Below are positions 1-8,227 of a DNA stretch of 64,000 bases, piece by piece. The translations under genes were made by a program, and so were the position numbers. The stretch is from Neobacillus piezotolerans (GTDB lineage: Bacteria; Bacillota; Bacilli; Bacillales; Cytobacillaceae). The stretch covers positions 62,001 to 126,000 of the forward strand of contig NZ_QNQT01000002.1 of assembly GCF_003362805.1 (NCBI RefSeq), in the 5' to 3' direction. Position 1 is the stretch's first letter, and every line of letters begins with the position of its first letter. The notes beneath the pieces were generated by a model. It ran no database searches. It saw only the letters and a program-made list of their open reading frames with translations, and was not told where the DNA came from.

Positions 1-84
1 TGTTGATGGTGTAAACTCTCTCTCTTATGGTTGATCAGTTGGCCAGTAAAATTTTTATAAGCATCCGAGGCAATTTCATATTTC

Positions 85-112
85 TTGACCCTCACCTGTA
101 GTACGATAAATT
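85..112 (+). promoter_or_regulatory. Candidate sigma-A promoter of udp
   Basis: TTGACC at 85-90 is followed after 16 bases by TAAATT at 107-112. It lies about 70 bases upstream of the uridine phosphorylase start. The match is moderate and no operator is evident. Confidence 0.35.
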
Positions 113-181
113 AATAAGAGGGCCATAATTTATAATTTGCTGGACAAGTTGCGTTTTTTACATAAATTGGAGGGGTTCATT

Positions 182-955
182 ATGACCGCAGAAAAAAACA
201 AAATGATGCATATCGCTTGTGGCGAGGGAGATGTAGGCGAATATGTATTCCTGCCAGGAGCGCCTGAAAGAACAATACAAATTGCCAAATACTTTGATAG
301 TTATGAGAAAATTGCTCAAAATAGAGAACATACCACTTATACTGGTTATCTCGATGGCGTAAAAGTTTCTGTCACTTCAACAGGAATGGGCGGACCGTCA
401 ACGGCGATTTGCATGGAAGAGCTAACTAAGCTTGGGGCGCATACCTTTATCCGGGTTGGAACTTGTGCTTCAACTTCCAAAAAGGTTGGTATTGGCGACG
501 TCGTTATTCCCAACGGTGCCGTCAAGATGGAAGGCACAAGTAGTCATTATATCCCAATGGAATATCCTGCAGTTCCGGATTATTTCTTATTGAAAAAGCT
601 TGAAGAGGCGGCAATTAAGCTCGGATATAAGTACAACATTGGTGTGACCATTACTAAGGATTCTTTCTTTACGCAAACTGAACCGGAAACAAAGCCGGTT
701 GGATATGAATTAGTGAATAAGTGGAATGCCTATGAAAAAAGCGGAGCCACAAGCACTTCGATGGAAGATGCGCCAATCTTTTCAATCGCCCCAACTTTGA
801 ATTCCCGCGGAGCATCCGTAATGCTATCGGCAACAAATTATAATAAATTTGCCAACCAAGATCGAACAAGCCTGGCCGAATATGAAACCAGAGCGATTGA
901 GGTGGCGGTTGAGGCCATGCGTCAAATTATAAAGGCAGACCATTCAAATAAATAA
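182..955 (+). CDS. udp: Uridine phosphorylase (PNP/UDP family)
   Basis: Cytosolic nucleoside phosphorylase, 257 residues, expected to split uridine with phosphate into uracil and ribose-1-phosphate for pyrimidine salvage. Family motifs are visible: an N-terminal phosphate-binding segment (FLPGAPERT), the GMGGPSTAI loop near residue 75, RVGTCAS and, towards the C-terminus, STSMEDAPI, the usual place of the ribose-contacting Met-Glu. The start is set at the ATG at 182 because GGAGGGG lies 6-13 bases upstream; an in-frame upstream TTG at 137 has no ribosome site. It is monocistronic, with a strong terminator behind it and a convergent gene next. Substrate specificity (uridine versus another nucleoside) is inferred from overall similarity. 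Confidence 0.85.
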   Translation: MTAEKNKMMHIACGEGDVGEYVFLPGAPERTIQIAKYFDSYEKIAQNREHTTYTGYLDGVKVSVTSTGMGGPSTAICMEELTKLGAHTFIRVGTCASTSKKVGIGDVVIPNGAVKMEGTSSHYIPMEYPAVPDYFLLKKLEEAAIKLGYKYNIGVTITKDSFFTQTEPETKPVGYELVNKWNAYEKSGATSTSMEDAPIFSIAPTLNSRGASVMLSATNYNKFANQDRTSLAEYETRAIEVAVEAMRQIIKADHSNK

Positions 956-1016
956 ATAGATGAGGTTTTTTATTTTATTCTATGGTTAGAAAGAAAAAAA
1001 TAATTTTGTATTCCTA

Positions 1017-1073
1017 CCATATAAACAACCTTACCTTGTTGGGGAATTGGTTGTTTATATGGTCATTTTTTTT
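1017..1073. terminator. Bidirectional intrinsic terminator
   Basis: A perfect 14-bp inverted repeat (1017-1030 with 1049-1062) is followed by a T-rich run to 1073. It sits between the convergent udp and DDAH-like genes and can serve both. Confidence 0.85.
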
Positions 1074-1084
1074 AATACTTTTAT

Positions 1085-1942
1085 TTAAGTTTGTCGTAAA
1101 ATAGGAAGAGTACAACAACGAAAGGATCCTCCTGATTTAATGATTTCTGTGATATCTACTTCAATAACCTGAAAGCCTCGGGTACGGAGCTGTTTGTTTA
1201 CATTCTTATTAATTGGCAGACTTAATACCTGTTTATTTCCAATACTGAATACATTTGTACCTAATTGAAATTGTTCTTCTTCCGAAACTTCAATTAAGTC
1301 ATAGCGGGAAGCAAAAAGATCGATACTTTCTTTCGTTAAGGCATTTGGGTAAATAAGGGCCACTTCAGATGAAACGACATTAAAAACACAATCTAAATGC
1401 AGGTATTTTTCTGTAAATGGGATGGGAATAACATTGAATTGATTTAAAAGACGTTGTAATTGATCAGCAGCTTTTTGATCCGTCCGATTACTCAGTCCCA
1501 CGTATATGGTTTCCCGATCTATTACAACATCTCCTCCTTCAATTCGTTCCTCTGCTAAATTGTAATAAGAGATTTCTTCATCTTCGAGCCACTGTTTTAA
1601 AACATCTTCCTCCCCTTCTCGAACATCCGTTGCCATCTTTGCAACAAAGATTGTTTGTCCTAATGTAAAACCTATATCCCTTGTAAAGACCTGTTCAGGA
1701 TATTTTTTATGATAAGGTAATAAAATAACTTCGATCCCATTATCCTTTAGAGTTTTGACAAATTCCCCATGCTGCTCTAATGCACGCTCAATATGAATAC
1801 CTTCATTCTTAAAATGCTCTTGCGTTTCATTAATTACTTCGCGAATTGTCATATATTGAGGCTGACAAAGAATGACTCGTTTTAATACATCGTATTCACT
1901 CATGCAAAAAGTCTTATTGTTTGTATTTTGCCTTTCTGCCAT
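1085..1942 (-). CDS. DDAH / arginine-deiminase-type guanidino hydrolase
   Basis: Protein of 285 residues in the pentein fold family that includes dimethylarginine dimethylaminohydrolase, arginine deiminase and amidinotransferases. Visible active-site motifs in order are FTRDIGF, EGGDV, HLDCVFN (catalytic His) and, at the C-terminus, GGSFRCCTLP containing the nucleophilic Cys. Family knowledge predicts hydrolysis of a guanidino compound to citrulline or a related product; the exact substrate cannot be read from the sequence. The start at 1942 is preferred over the ATG at 1957 because the second ATG follows GAGGG at proper spacing. It stands alone, transcribed towards udp. Confidence 0.75.
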   Translation of the reverse strand: MAERQNTNNKTFCMSEYDVLKRVILCQPQYMTIREVINETQEHFKNEGIHIERALEQHGEFVKTLKDNGIEVILLPYHKKYPEQVFTRDIGFTLGQTIFVAKMATDVREGEEDVLKQWLEDEEISYYNLAEERIEGGDVVIDRETIYVGLSNRTDQKAADQLQRLLNQFNVIPIPFTEKYLHLDCVFNVVSSEVALIYPNALTKESIDLFASRYDLIEVSEEEQFQLGTNVFSIGNKQVLSLPINKNVNKQLRTRGFQVIEVDITEIIKSGGSFRCCTLPILRQT

Positions 1943-2138
1943 TTTTATGCCCTCCATTTTCTCTATTTATAGTTAGGTTTTCCTAAACAGCCGGTATTAT
2001 TTACTAACTAACATTAAGAAACCTAATGACACTTTAGGAATTTAAACAAGAAGGAGAGTATTAGTAAAAAACCGCTAGTTTAATAGGTGAGGTGTGAGCC
2101 TTACCATAAATAAAAGCAGTTTTTTTCATAAAATATTT

Positions 2139-2200
2139 CCTGTCACCACCCGCTTTTTGTCGATACCCTCGACATTATTCGGGGAGTGACAGGCACTGTT
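2139..2200. repeat. Dispersed palindromic repeat, copy 1
   Basis: The ends are inverted (CCTGTCACC against GAGTGACAGG) and the core reads TTTTGTCGAT...TCGACA...ATTCGGG. The same core and the terminal GGCACTGTT occur at 29220-29281 in this window, so this is one member of a short repeat family able to fold into a hairpin. Its function is unknown; REP-like or terminator-like roles are possible. Confidence 0.7.
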
Positions 2201-2307
2201 TTATCAGTGGAACGAAATTTTAAGGGCGTGAATGATTGTCAGGGAGTTATGGTTCTTTAACCGGCTGATTTCTGCCTGGAAGCCAAACTCTTGAACCACT
2301 TAAATGA

Positions 2308-2342
2308 AAGCGTCAAAGAACAATTCAATGTTCTTGACGCTT
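2308..2342 (+). terminator. Hairpin, possible terminator
   Basis: Arms AAGCGTCAA (2308-2316) and TTGACGCTT (2334-2342), extended inward by GAACA/TGTTC, followed by ATTTTATA. No plus-strand gene is seen directly upstream, so it may be the leftover of a lost unit. Confidence 0.4.
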
Positions 2343-2540
2343 ATTTTATAAGGACGTGTCTTTTAATTAGGTGGGAGTGAGTTTAAGGAAAGGTAAGGAA
2401 TACACCTACAGCCGAACTTTACAAGATCTAAAAAGAAGGGAAATATTTTGGTGATATAATAAGAAAAAGAGTAAGGTTTGCGTGATGGAGAAGTGGAGAA
2501 TCGTACAGTAAGCTTTAAAGCAATGGAAAAGGTACAACTG

Positions 2541-2593
2541 CTTATTTCTCTGATTAACCCGATTATTCTGCCCGGCTGAATCAGAGAAATAAG
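2541..2593. other. 15-bp perfect inverted repeat
   Basis: Arms 2541-2555 and 2579-2593 (CTTATTTCTCTGATT and its complement) enclose a 23-base loop, about 150 bases upstream of the FUSC-type gene start. There is no T-run. It may be a leader structure or operator for that gene. Confidence 0.45.
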
Positions 2594-2743
2594 GAGCTTT
2601 ACTATACATAAAAGGCGCTAAATGATTTCACTTTATTTAGGACACCATAAAATAGCTATGGAAATTCTATTTTGACAGGCAATTTTGAAGTCAACCGAAT
2701 TGGATCATGGTCCAATTTTATTATAAGAAAAGGAGCGATCAGT

Positions 2744-4690
2744 ATGAGAGAAACACTAAAATCTGACTCTCCCAAATCCCCATCGATTTTTAAGCAGGCA
2801 TTAACTGTTAATAGGAAGCCTTTTCCTTGGTTAAAGGCGTTTTCTGCAGGACTGGCTGCGTCTTTGCCAGTCTTTATTGGATTACTAGTAGGGAATCTGG
2901 AATATGGGTTGATCGCTGGAATGGGGGGCTTTGCATATCTTTATGTGTTTAATATCCCTTATGCCCAAAGAGCCAGAAAGATATTTTTTGCTGTACTGGG
3001 GATGACGTTAGCCTCTGCCCTCGGGACTCTTGCTGCCCCTTACTCACTTGCAGTAGCTGTTTTGATGGGGATTATTGGAGCTGTGGGTATATTTATTTTT
3101 GGAGCTTTAAAAATTAAAGGGCCATCAGCGATCTTTTTCGTGTTAGTTTTTGCGATGACAACCGGTATGCCTGTACATCCGGAACTTGTATGGGTGCGCG
3201 CCGGCCTTGTATTTCTGGGAGGGGCACTATCGTGGGTGCTTGCCATGCTTGGGTGGTTTTTTAATCCCCATGGGCCGGAAACGGGTGTTGTGAAAAATGT
3301 ATATACAGAACTTGCCGGGTTTCTTGACTCAGTTGGTACAGAGAAATTCAATGAGGAAAGGCACAGGGTTATGTCAGGCTTGAGGGAAGCGGAAGAAACA
3401 CTTGCAGCAGGATATATTCCTTGGCGAAATACGGACATTTTTAATCGTTTAGTTATCTTAAATGATCACGCAAACGCATTATTTTTCTATGTCCTTGAAA
3501 ATTTTTCGGCAACAACCGATAAATTGCCACCACAGTTTGGGGGATTTATCAGGGAAATTGCCCAATCGCTTGATTTGAAGCATAAGAATGGGATTCCTTC
3601 TAAAAAAATCCTTCTTTCAGAAGAAATGGATGAATCCGTACTTAAGTTATTCAAAGCAATTACTGATGCGGATGCGATTAAGAATGAACCAACTTCAAAA
3701 ATTAATCATGAGCTTCACATTTCCATCCCATCGCTAAGGACCATTTTCCTTGGTGCCTTTGATAAAAACTCGATCGTGTTCATCACTGCTGTACGGTTCG
3801 GCCTTTTTACCATTATCGCTGCTGTAATAGCGTACCAGTTTGAATTTACAAGGCCTTTTTGGGTGCCTTTATCCTGCGTAGCAGTTATGTCAGGCTTTAC
3901 GATTGTCGCCACCTATCACCGTGCGATTCAAAGAGCAATTGGTACAATTCTCGGAATAATGATAGCAAGCTTGATTCTAATGGCTCACCCGAATGGATAC
4001 ATCATTGCGGTACTCATTCTGCTATTGACGTTCATTACAGAGCTGTTTATTGTAAAAAATTATGGTCTGGCTGCGTTATTCTTTACGCCGAATGCTTTGC
4101 TGATAGCGGAAAGCACGAGTCATGGTAACTTTGCCTTTAGTTATTTCGCATCAGCCAGGATCATTGATATTTTAATCGGCAGTATCATTGGACTAATTGG
4201 AGTGTTCTTCGTAGGAAGGCGGTCTGCCTCCAGTCGCGTCCCACATTTAATAACCAAAACGATCCGAAGCCAGGCGCAATTTTTATTGGTCCTATTCTCT
4301 GACCAGGGAAACGGTTTTAATGCGAGAAAAAGCAAAGAAAGAATGAAAATGCGCACAAATTTATCTAATTTAAAAACACTATACGATACAGCTGCTGGTG
4401 AGATTCCAGTCGATAGAAAAGCGCTGGAATATTACTGGCCAGTTATTTTTTCCATAGACCATTTAGCATATTTGCTGGAAAATTGCTCAAAAACTGGACA
4501 TCGTCCTATTTTATCAGATCAGACACTATCCCAATTGCTTTATGTGTGTGAAACGATGGCGAATGCCGCCGATCGAAAACTGTCGCCTTCGATTAAAAAT
4601 GTCCCTGAAATAGAAGGGTTTCCAAGTATAAGGAATGAGCTTATGACCTTGCAAAAATCCCTTCAAATTGATGAAAGAAGTTTCATTTAA
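2744..4690 (+). CDS. FUSC-family inner-membrane protein, putative exporter
   Basis: Membrane protein of 648 residues with the two-half layout of the FUSC/YccS/AaeB group: an N-terminal cluster of hydrophobic segments (about residues 30-175), a soluble helical stretch (about 180-335), a second membrane cluster (about 345-495) and a helical C-terminal tail. Members are proposed exporters of aromatic acids or related toxic compounds; the substrate here is unknown. The start is the ATG at 2744, preceded by AAAAGGAGCG; the longer frame from the TTG at 2672 has no ribosome site. Nothing adjacent is co-oriented closely, so it appears monocistronic. Confidence 0.7.
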   Translation: MRETLKSDSPKSPSIFKQALTVNRKPFPWLKAFSAGLAASLPVFIGLLVGNLEYGLIAGMGGFAYLYVFNIPYAQRARKIFFAVLGMTLASALGTLAAPYSLAVAVLMGIIGAVGIFIFGALKIKGPSAIFFVLVFAMTTGMPVHPELVWVRAGLVFLGGALSWVLAMLGWFFNPHGPETGVVKNVYTELAGFLDSVGTEKFNEERHRVMSGLREAEETLAAGYIPWRNTDIFNRLVILNDHANALFFYVLENFSATTDKLPPQFGGFIREIAQSLDLKHKNGIPSKKILLSEEMDESVLKLFKAITDADAIKNEPTSKINHELHISIPSLRTIFLGAFDKNSIVFITAVRFGLFTIIAAVIAYQFEFTRPFWVPLSCVAVMSGFTIVATYHRAIQRAIGTILGIMIASLILMAHPNGYIIAVLILLLTFITELFIVKNYGLAALFFTPNALLIAESTSHGNFAFSYFASARIIDILIGSIIGLIGVFFVGRRSASSRVPHLITKTIRSQAQFLLVLFSDQGNGFNARKSKERMKMRTNLSNLKTLYDTAAGEIPVDRKALEYYWPVIFSIDHLAYLLENCSKTGHRPILSDQTLSQLLYVCETMANAADRKLSPSIKNVPEIEGFPSIRNELMTLQKSLQIDERSFI

Positions 4691-5176
4691 ATTTAAGGGC
4701 ACTTCTCTATAAAGCCGTCATCCAGATGCCCTCATTTAGGTGCGTTATGGGGAACCGTATCATAAGTAAATGAGGTTTTAAATTTATACTTATATCTGTT
4801 AATTTGGTTTAGCTATTTATAATAAAAGGAATAGGGCTGTGCTTCTTCTGGAAAATCAATTAGTGCAGCCTATATTTGTATTACGCTTTCAAAGGATAAG
4901 GAATTTGCTATTAAAAATTTTACTCGTCAACAATGGTGAATATTAACATAAGCTCTGTATGGTAATTGAAAATAGAGTTGATTGATATATCCTCTACTTC
5001 TATACGTAATTAATTTCCTTAGTTTACAAAATACCACTTTATCTTCTATCATTTCCTTTATCGAAATAACTCCTCTAGCTGTATTAATATTTTCCAATTT
5101 ATGATAAATTTAGTGGTGGAGCAGTTAACCATTTACTAAGTTAAAATAATTTTTTTAATGTATAGAGGTGCTACCC
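4691..5176. other. 485-bp AT-rich intergenic region at the island edge
   Basis: No gene is supported. It begins with a weak AGGGCA/TGCCCT hairpin after the FUSC-type gene and is otherwise AT-rich. It marks the left edge of the accessory island at 5.2-8.9 kb; I could not identify a clear attachment-site repeat by eye. Confidence 0.4.
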
Positions 5177-5596
5177 ATGGGAGAAAATAAGAGTAAAAAG
5201 TTTCCTGATTATTATCCGGAGTGTTGTCCTCCTATAAAATCCATAAATGGGGATTTAACAGTTTATAGAATAATTGAATCAAATACTATTAAACCCAGAG
5301 AATTTATATCTATTGGTGAGAAAAAGAAAAAGTATTTTTCTCCCACTTGTAATAATTTTGGGATTTCTTTACTTACAGATCCTGCGGATTTACATATTGC
5401 TAAAAATTTTTTTGCCAGCATAAGTATGGAAAAGAAAAATAAAGTCGCTGTTGGCAATATCACTCAGGATAGTGGGTTATATGCTTACGAACCAAGTAAT
5501 AATGTAGGCAAATCTCATATTAATTGGTGGACATATCTTGATGTAGAACCTCATACGTATTTTAAAGAGGTTTTGAGGATAGGGGTGGATATATAA
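5177..5596 (+). CDS. Hypothetical protein, first gene of a two-gene island unit
   Basis: A 139-residue protein that I do not recognise. It has PECCPP near the N-terminus, a predicted mixed alpha/beta body and aromatic C-terminal stretches (INWWTYLDVEPHTYF), with no signal peptide or membrane segment. The ATG at 5177 is chosen because AGAGG sits 8 bases upstream; a GTG at 5168 would overlap that site. The stop overlaps the next start by one base (TAATG), so the two genes are very likely translationally coupled and may act together. The very low GC content fits an acquired region. Confidence 0.65.
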   Translation: MGENKSKKFPDYYPECCPPIKSINGDLTVYRIIESNTIKPREFISIGEKKKKYFSPTCNNFGISLLTDPADLHIAKNFFASISMEKKNKVAVGNITQDSGLYAYEPSNNVGKSHINWWTYLDVEPHTYFKEVLRIGVDI

Positions 5597-6789
5597 TGAA
5601 AGGTGAAATTTTCACACCATTAGGAAGCCTTAAAATCAAAGATATTTTTTTCTACTATGATGGGCCTAGAATATTTTCTTGTACAAATAATTCCACCACG
5701 TTTCTTGCCTTTTTAGTTGATGAGTTCGAAGAAAGGGATTTCTGGTTTTTTGTACCTATTAGTACCATAAGGGAATTTCAAATAAAAAAAGGAAAAATAT
5801 CTATTAGGGAAGCTATTATAAAGGCCGAAGATCCTATTTATCAAATTTATTTACCAGTGAGCGATAATGCTCCGGCATCTTTTAGTTTAATAAATGGTGA
5901 TAAAGTACCTTTTGAATATCTACCAGCAGATGATTCTTTTATTGTTGAGAACGAAGAGATAGCATCTTCTGAATTACCACCTAAGCCATCAAAAGCATTA
6001 GATGAGGCGGTATTAAGTAGGAGGGATGTTTTAGATATTGCAATAGAAAGGGTAGAGGATAAGAATGAATTACCTAGTTTACAAATGGGAAAACTTTTAA
6101 CTAATACACAAAATACGTTATATGGACTCGATGAGAGATGGGATCAAAACCAAAATAAACCTCCTACATCAGTAGTTGAGGACAATAATGTAAATGTTAC
6201 AATGCTATTTGCCTCCTCATTTGGGATAAGGATAAAATCAAATAAGTCATCCAACTTATTTGACGTTACCCCCGCGAGTAATTCACTTAGAGTGTTTGCT
6301 GAGCTCTTAGAACATAGTAAAAATGAAGAAGAATTAAAGCAACACCTCAAAAGGATTAATCCCAAGGCGGTTACATTATATAAGGAATTTCTAAGTTCTT
6401 TTGAAAGTGATTCATCAAAGCTAAAAGTAGAATGGGCATCTCCAAATAATGAAACACGGTATACTGTACTTACATCAGATGAATTAAATAAAGCAAAAGA
6501 AATTATATCCATAAGTACTGAAACTATGTCTGAAACAATCACAGAAACAAAAATAAAAGGGGAGCTTATTGCTATAAATCTTAAAAGAAATACTTTTTAT
6601 ATTGAGGGGGATGATGGAACACCATACTCCGGAGCTCTTTCGAAAGAGATTGCCGAATATGTACATAAAGGGTACAAGTTTGAAGTTCCAAAGGATATTA
6701 TAGCGTTAATTGAAATTAAACAATTAATAAATGAAATAACAAAAAAGGAGACTCTACAATTAAAACTTAAAGAGGTTTATGAAGAATAA
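5596..6789 (+). CDS. Island protein with DUF6575-like N-terminus
   Basis: Cytosolic protein of 397 residues. The N-terminus (LGSLKIKDIFFYYDGPRIFSC) resembles the domain of unknown function I know as DUF6575, seen in scattered bacterial genomes; this is from memory and needs a profile search. The middle (about 130-200) looks linker-like, the part around 200-300 may form a beta/alpha domain, and the C-terminus (about 310-397) looks like a small beta domain (GELIAINLKRNTFYIEGDDGTPY) with a helical tail. It is coupled to the preceding gene through TAATG and ends at a bidirectional terminator shared with the nuclease operon. Function unknown; location suggests an accessory, possibly defensive, role. 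Confidence 0.65.
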   Translation: MKGEIFTPLGSLKIKDIFFYYDGPRIFSCTNNSTTFLAFLVDEFEERDFWFFVPISTIREFQIKKGKISIREAIIKAEDPIYQIYLPVSDNAPASFSLINGDKVPFEYLPADDSFIVENEEIASSELPPKPSKALDEAVLSRRDVLDIAIERVEDKNELPSLQMGKLLTNTQNTLYGLDERWDQNQNKPPTSVVEDNNVNVTMLFASSFGIRIKSNKSSNLFDVTPASNSLRVFAELLEHSKNEEELKQHLKRINPKAVTLYKEFLSSFESDSSKLKVEWASPNNETRYTVLTSDELNKAKEIISISTETMSETITETKIKGELIAINLKRNTFYIEGDDGTPYSGALSKEIAEYVHKGYKFEVPKDIIALIEIKQLINEITKKETLQLKLKEVYEE

Positions 6790-6805
6790 ATAGTATTTTG
6801 AAAAC

Positions 6806-6838
6806 TTAGACCTGATTCCAGTATAGAATCAGGTCTAA
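6806..6838. terminator. Bidirectional terminator inside the island
   Basis: A perfect 13-bp stem (6806-6818 with 6826-6838) with a 7-base loop, AT-rich on both flanks. It lies between the DUF6575-like gene (plus) and the HEPN gene (minus). Confidence 0.85.
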
Positions 6839-6846
6839 AATTTATT

Positions 6847-7197
6847 TTAAATCAAACCTTTTGAGAATTTTATTAACCTTTTGGTTACTTGCTCATTTAA
6901 ATTTGGTGCTTTATATCCATGGACTACTAAGTTTCTCAGTTTAAACTGGTTTTGGAGATAATCATACTCCTCCCTTGAAATTAAACCAAAGGTATAAAGA
7001 TTTTTAATCATCTGTAAAGGATTATTATATTCGGTCTTAACACTTTCATTTTTTAGTCTTTTTCTTATTATTGATTCTAGGCCTACCCAAGTTAAAATAT
7101 ATGAGGCTTTAATATAATGATTGATTAGCAACTCTTCAGCCTCTTGCAGCATTATATTTGTTTCACTAAAACTTAGATCATCACGTTCTTTTTCCAC
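6847..7197 (-). CDS. HEPN-like protein, last gene of RusA/nuclease operon
   Basis: Helical protein of 116 residues from a GTG start at 7197. The C-terminal half holds RNLVVHGY, an R-x4-H motif typical of HEPN nucleases, after the helix EEYDYLQNQFKL. The stop of the upstream nuclease-like frame overlaps this start (TAGTG). From family knowledge, AHJR-type endonuclease domains are often fused to a C-terminal helical domain of just this kind, so this may not be an independent protein but the second half of a fusion reached by a -1 frameshift on the A7 run at 7200-7206, or split by a 1-base indel. If separate, GTG initiation would have only weak ribosome-site support. Confidence 0.65.
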   Translation of the reverse strand: MEKERDDLSFSETNIMLQEAEELLINHYIKASYILTWVGLESIIRKRLKNESVKTEYNNPLQMIKNLYTFGLISREEYDYLQNQFKLRNLVVHGYKAPNLNEQVTKRLIKFSKGLI

Positions 7198-7487
7198 TAT
7201 TTTTTTGAATTAATAACAATAAGTTCAAATCTCCAGCCCTTTTGATGGTCAATAACACTTGCTAAATTTTCTAACTCTTTTGACTGGGAGAGTGAATATT
7301 TATTTCTTACTTCAATAACAACTTTATCGTTTTCACTTATTGCAATAATATCAGGAGAATAATTTCTTAAAAACTCAGGTGTATCGTTGCCTAATTGGGG
7401 ATTTGTAAAAACAGTATAACCTTTTTGGCTATACTCATTTGCGACTTCTTTGATTTTTTCTTCGAAATCTAGATTTTTATCTGTCAT
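7197..7487 (-). CDS. AHJR-type restriction-endonuclease-like protein (possibly split)
   Basis: A 96-residue protein with a compact PD-(D/E)xK-like layout: an N-terminal helix with Glu (EEKIKEVANEYSQKGY), then PDIIAI, then VVIEVRNK, where the usual ExK Lys is Arg in the first position (E-V-R). This matches the archaeal Holliday-junction-resolvase-like REase group. It ends GWRFELIVINSKK at a UAG directly after seven adenines. The ATG at 7487 overlaps the RusA stop by 4 bases (ATGA). Related proteins are usually about 200 residues and continue into a helical domain, which here is the next frame. The activity and target are inferred. Confidence 0.65.
   Translation of the reverse strand: MTDKNLDFEEKIKEVANEYSQKGYTVFTNPQLGNDTPEFLRNYSPDIIAISENDKVVIEVRNKYSLSQSKELENLASVIDHQKGWRFELIVINSKK
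7200..7206 (-). other. In-phase A AAA AAA slippery heptamer
   Basis: On the minus strand the zero frame reads TCA AAA AAA TAG. Slipping back one base gives TCA AAA AAA ATA GTG, which runs straight into the HEPN frame. The heptamer phase (X XXY YYZ) is the classic arrangement for programmed -1 frameshifting. A simple homopolymer length change is the alternative. Confidence 0.6.
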
Positions 7488-7891
7488 CTTGGCACCTCCT
7501 CTAGATTTGTAGCTTCCTCAACTTTAATAAATAGAAACTCATTATCCTGACTAAAACCTTTAGCAAGAACAGGGGAGAGGCCCCTAACTTTAAATGATCC
7601 GTTTATATCCCTTTTACTACAAGATGTGTCAACTATTTGTTCATCATCAATATATACTAAACCAATGAGTGAATCTTGAATTGGTTTGATAATATTGTCA
7701 ACATCGGGGCTCGTGCTGTCGTAATAATATGTAATACTTATTTTTAATCTTTGGTCAGATGGTGAATCACCTGAAGGCCAATAAACTTCTGCTGCTGATT
7801 TAACTATGTTTTTCCATGCCAGTAAGCGGGTTCTGTTTCTAGTTTGTTGTGAAACAGGAGGTCCGTCAACAATAAATTCAAAAGGAATCAT
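7484..7891 (-). CDS. RusA-family Holliday junction resolvase
   Basis: A 135-residue protein with the RusA signature: VDGPPVSQQTRNR near the N-terminus and, in the middle, PDVDNIIKPIQDSL followed by VYIDDEQIV. The Asp-x-Asp-Asn, Lys and Asp-Asp residues correspond to the metal-binding and catalytic residues of RusA. Length is close to the family norm. Such proteins are mostly phage- or mobile-element-borne and cut branched DNA. AAGGAGAG precedes the ATG at 7891. It is the first gene of a tightly overlapping operon with the nuclease-like and HEPN-like frames, so it probably works with them. No phage structural genes are present. Confidence 0.8.
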   Translation of the reverse strand: MIPFEFIVDGPPVSQQTRNRTRLLAWKNIVKSAAEVYWPSGDSPSDQRLKISITYYYDSTSPDVDNIIKPIQDSLIGLVYIDDEQIVDTSCSKRDINGSFKVRGLSPVLAKGFSQDNEFLFIKVEEATNLEEVPR

Positions 7892-8227
7892 TTCTCTCTC
7901 CTTTCAATTACCCTAGAAATGTTAATCAAATTATAACAGTTCTCTAAGTTATTTGAATCTTTAAATATAAGTAATTGTGATTATAGAGATCGTTTAATGA
8001 AAAGAGAATGGAATTGTTACTACATATAAGAAAAAGCTGCAAGAAAGTGAAACTATAATACTTCACTAAGATTATTCTCTGAGAGATAGAGGCACTTTTT
8101 ATTAATATAGTGTTTGAGGATAATTCCGTAAGTAAAATAAACTATTATTAAGTATTATATATCTAAACGGGGAACGTTGTTAAAAGTATTACTACTTAAT
8201 ACGCTTATAGTAAGGAGACGAGAATAA
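7892..8227. other. Divergent intergenic region of the island
   Basis: 336 bp, strongly AT-rich, between the minus-strand RusA operon and the plus-strand GIY-YIG-like gene. It should hold both promoters, but no box is good enough to call. AAGGAGA at 8212-8218 is the ribosome site of the right-hand gene. Confidence 0.4.

Larger units (their letters stand above)
1943..2743. other. 800-bp intergenic stretch without a supported gene
   Basis: It holds a palindromic repeat (2139-2200) and two hairpins (2308-2342, 2541-2593). A short open frame on the minus strand at 2406-2609 has no homology I recognise and lies across the second hairpin, so I do not call a gene. The 1966-2040 part is AT-rich and probably holds the promoter of the DDAH-like gene. 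Confidence 0.5.

Noticed and set aside
2406-2609. 67-codon minus-strand open frame
   Set aside because: It crosses a 15-bp inverted repeat, has no ribosome site and shows no familiar sequence.
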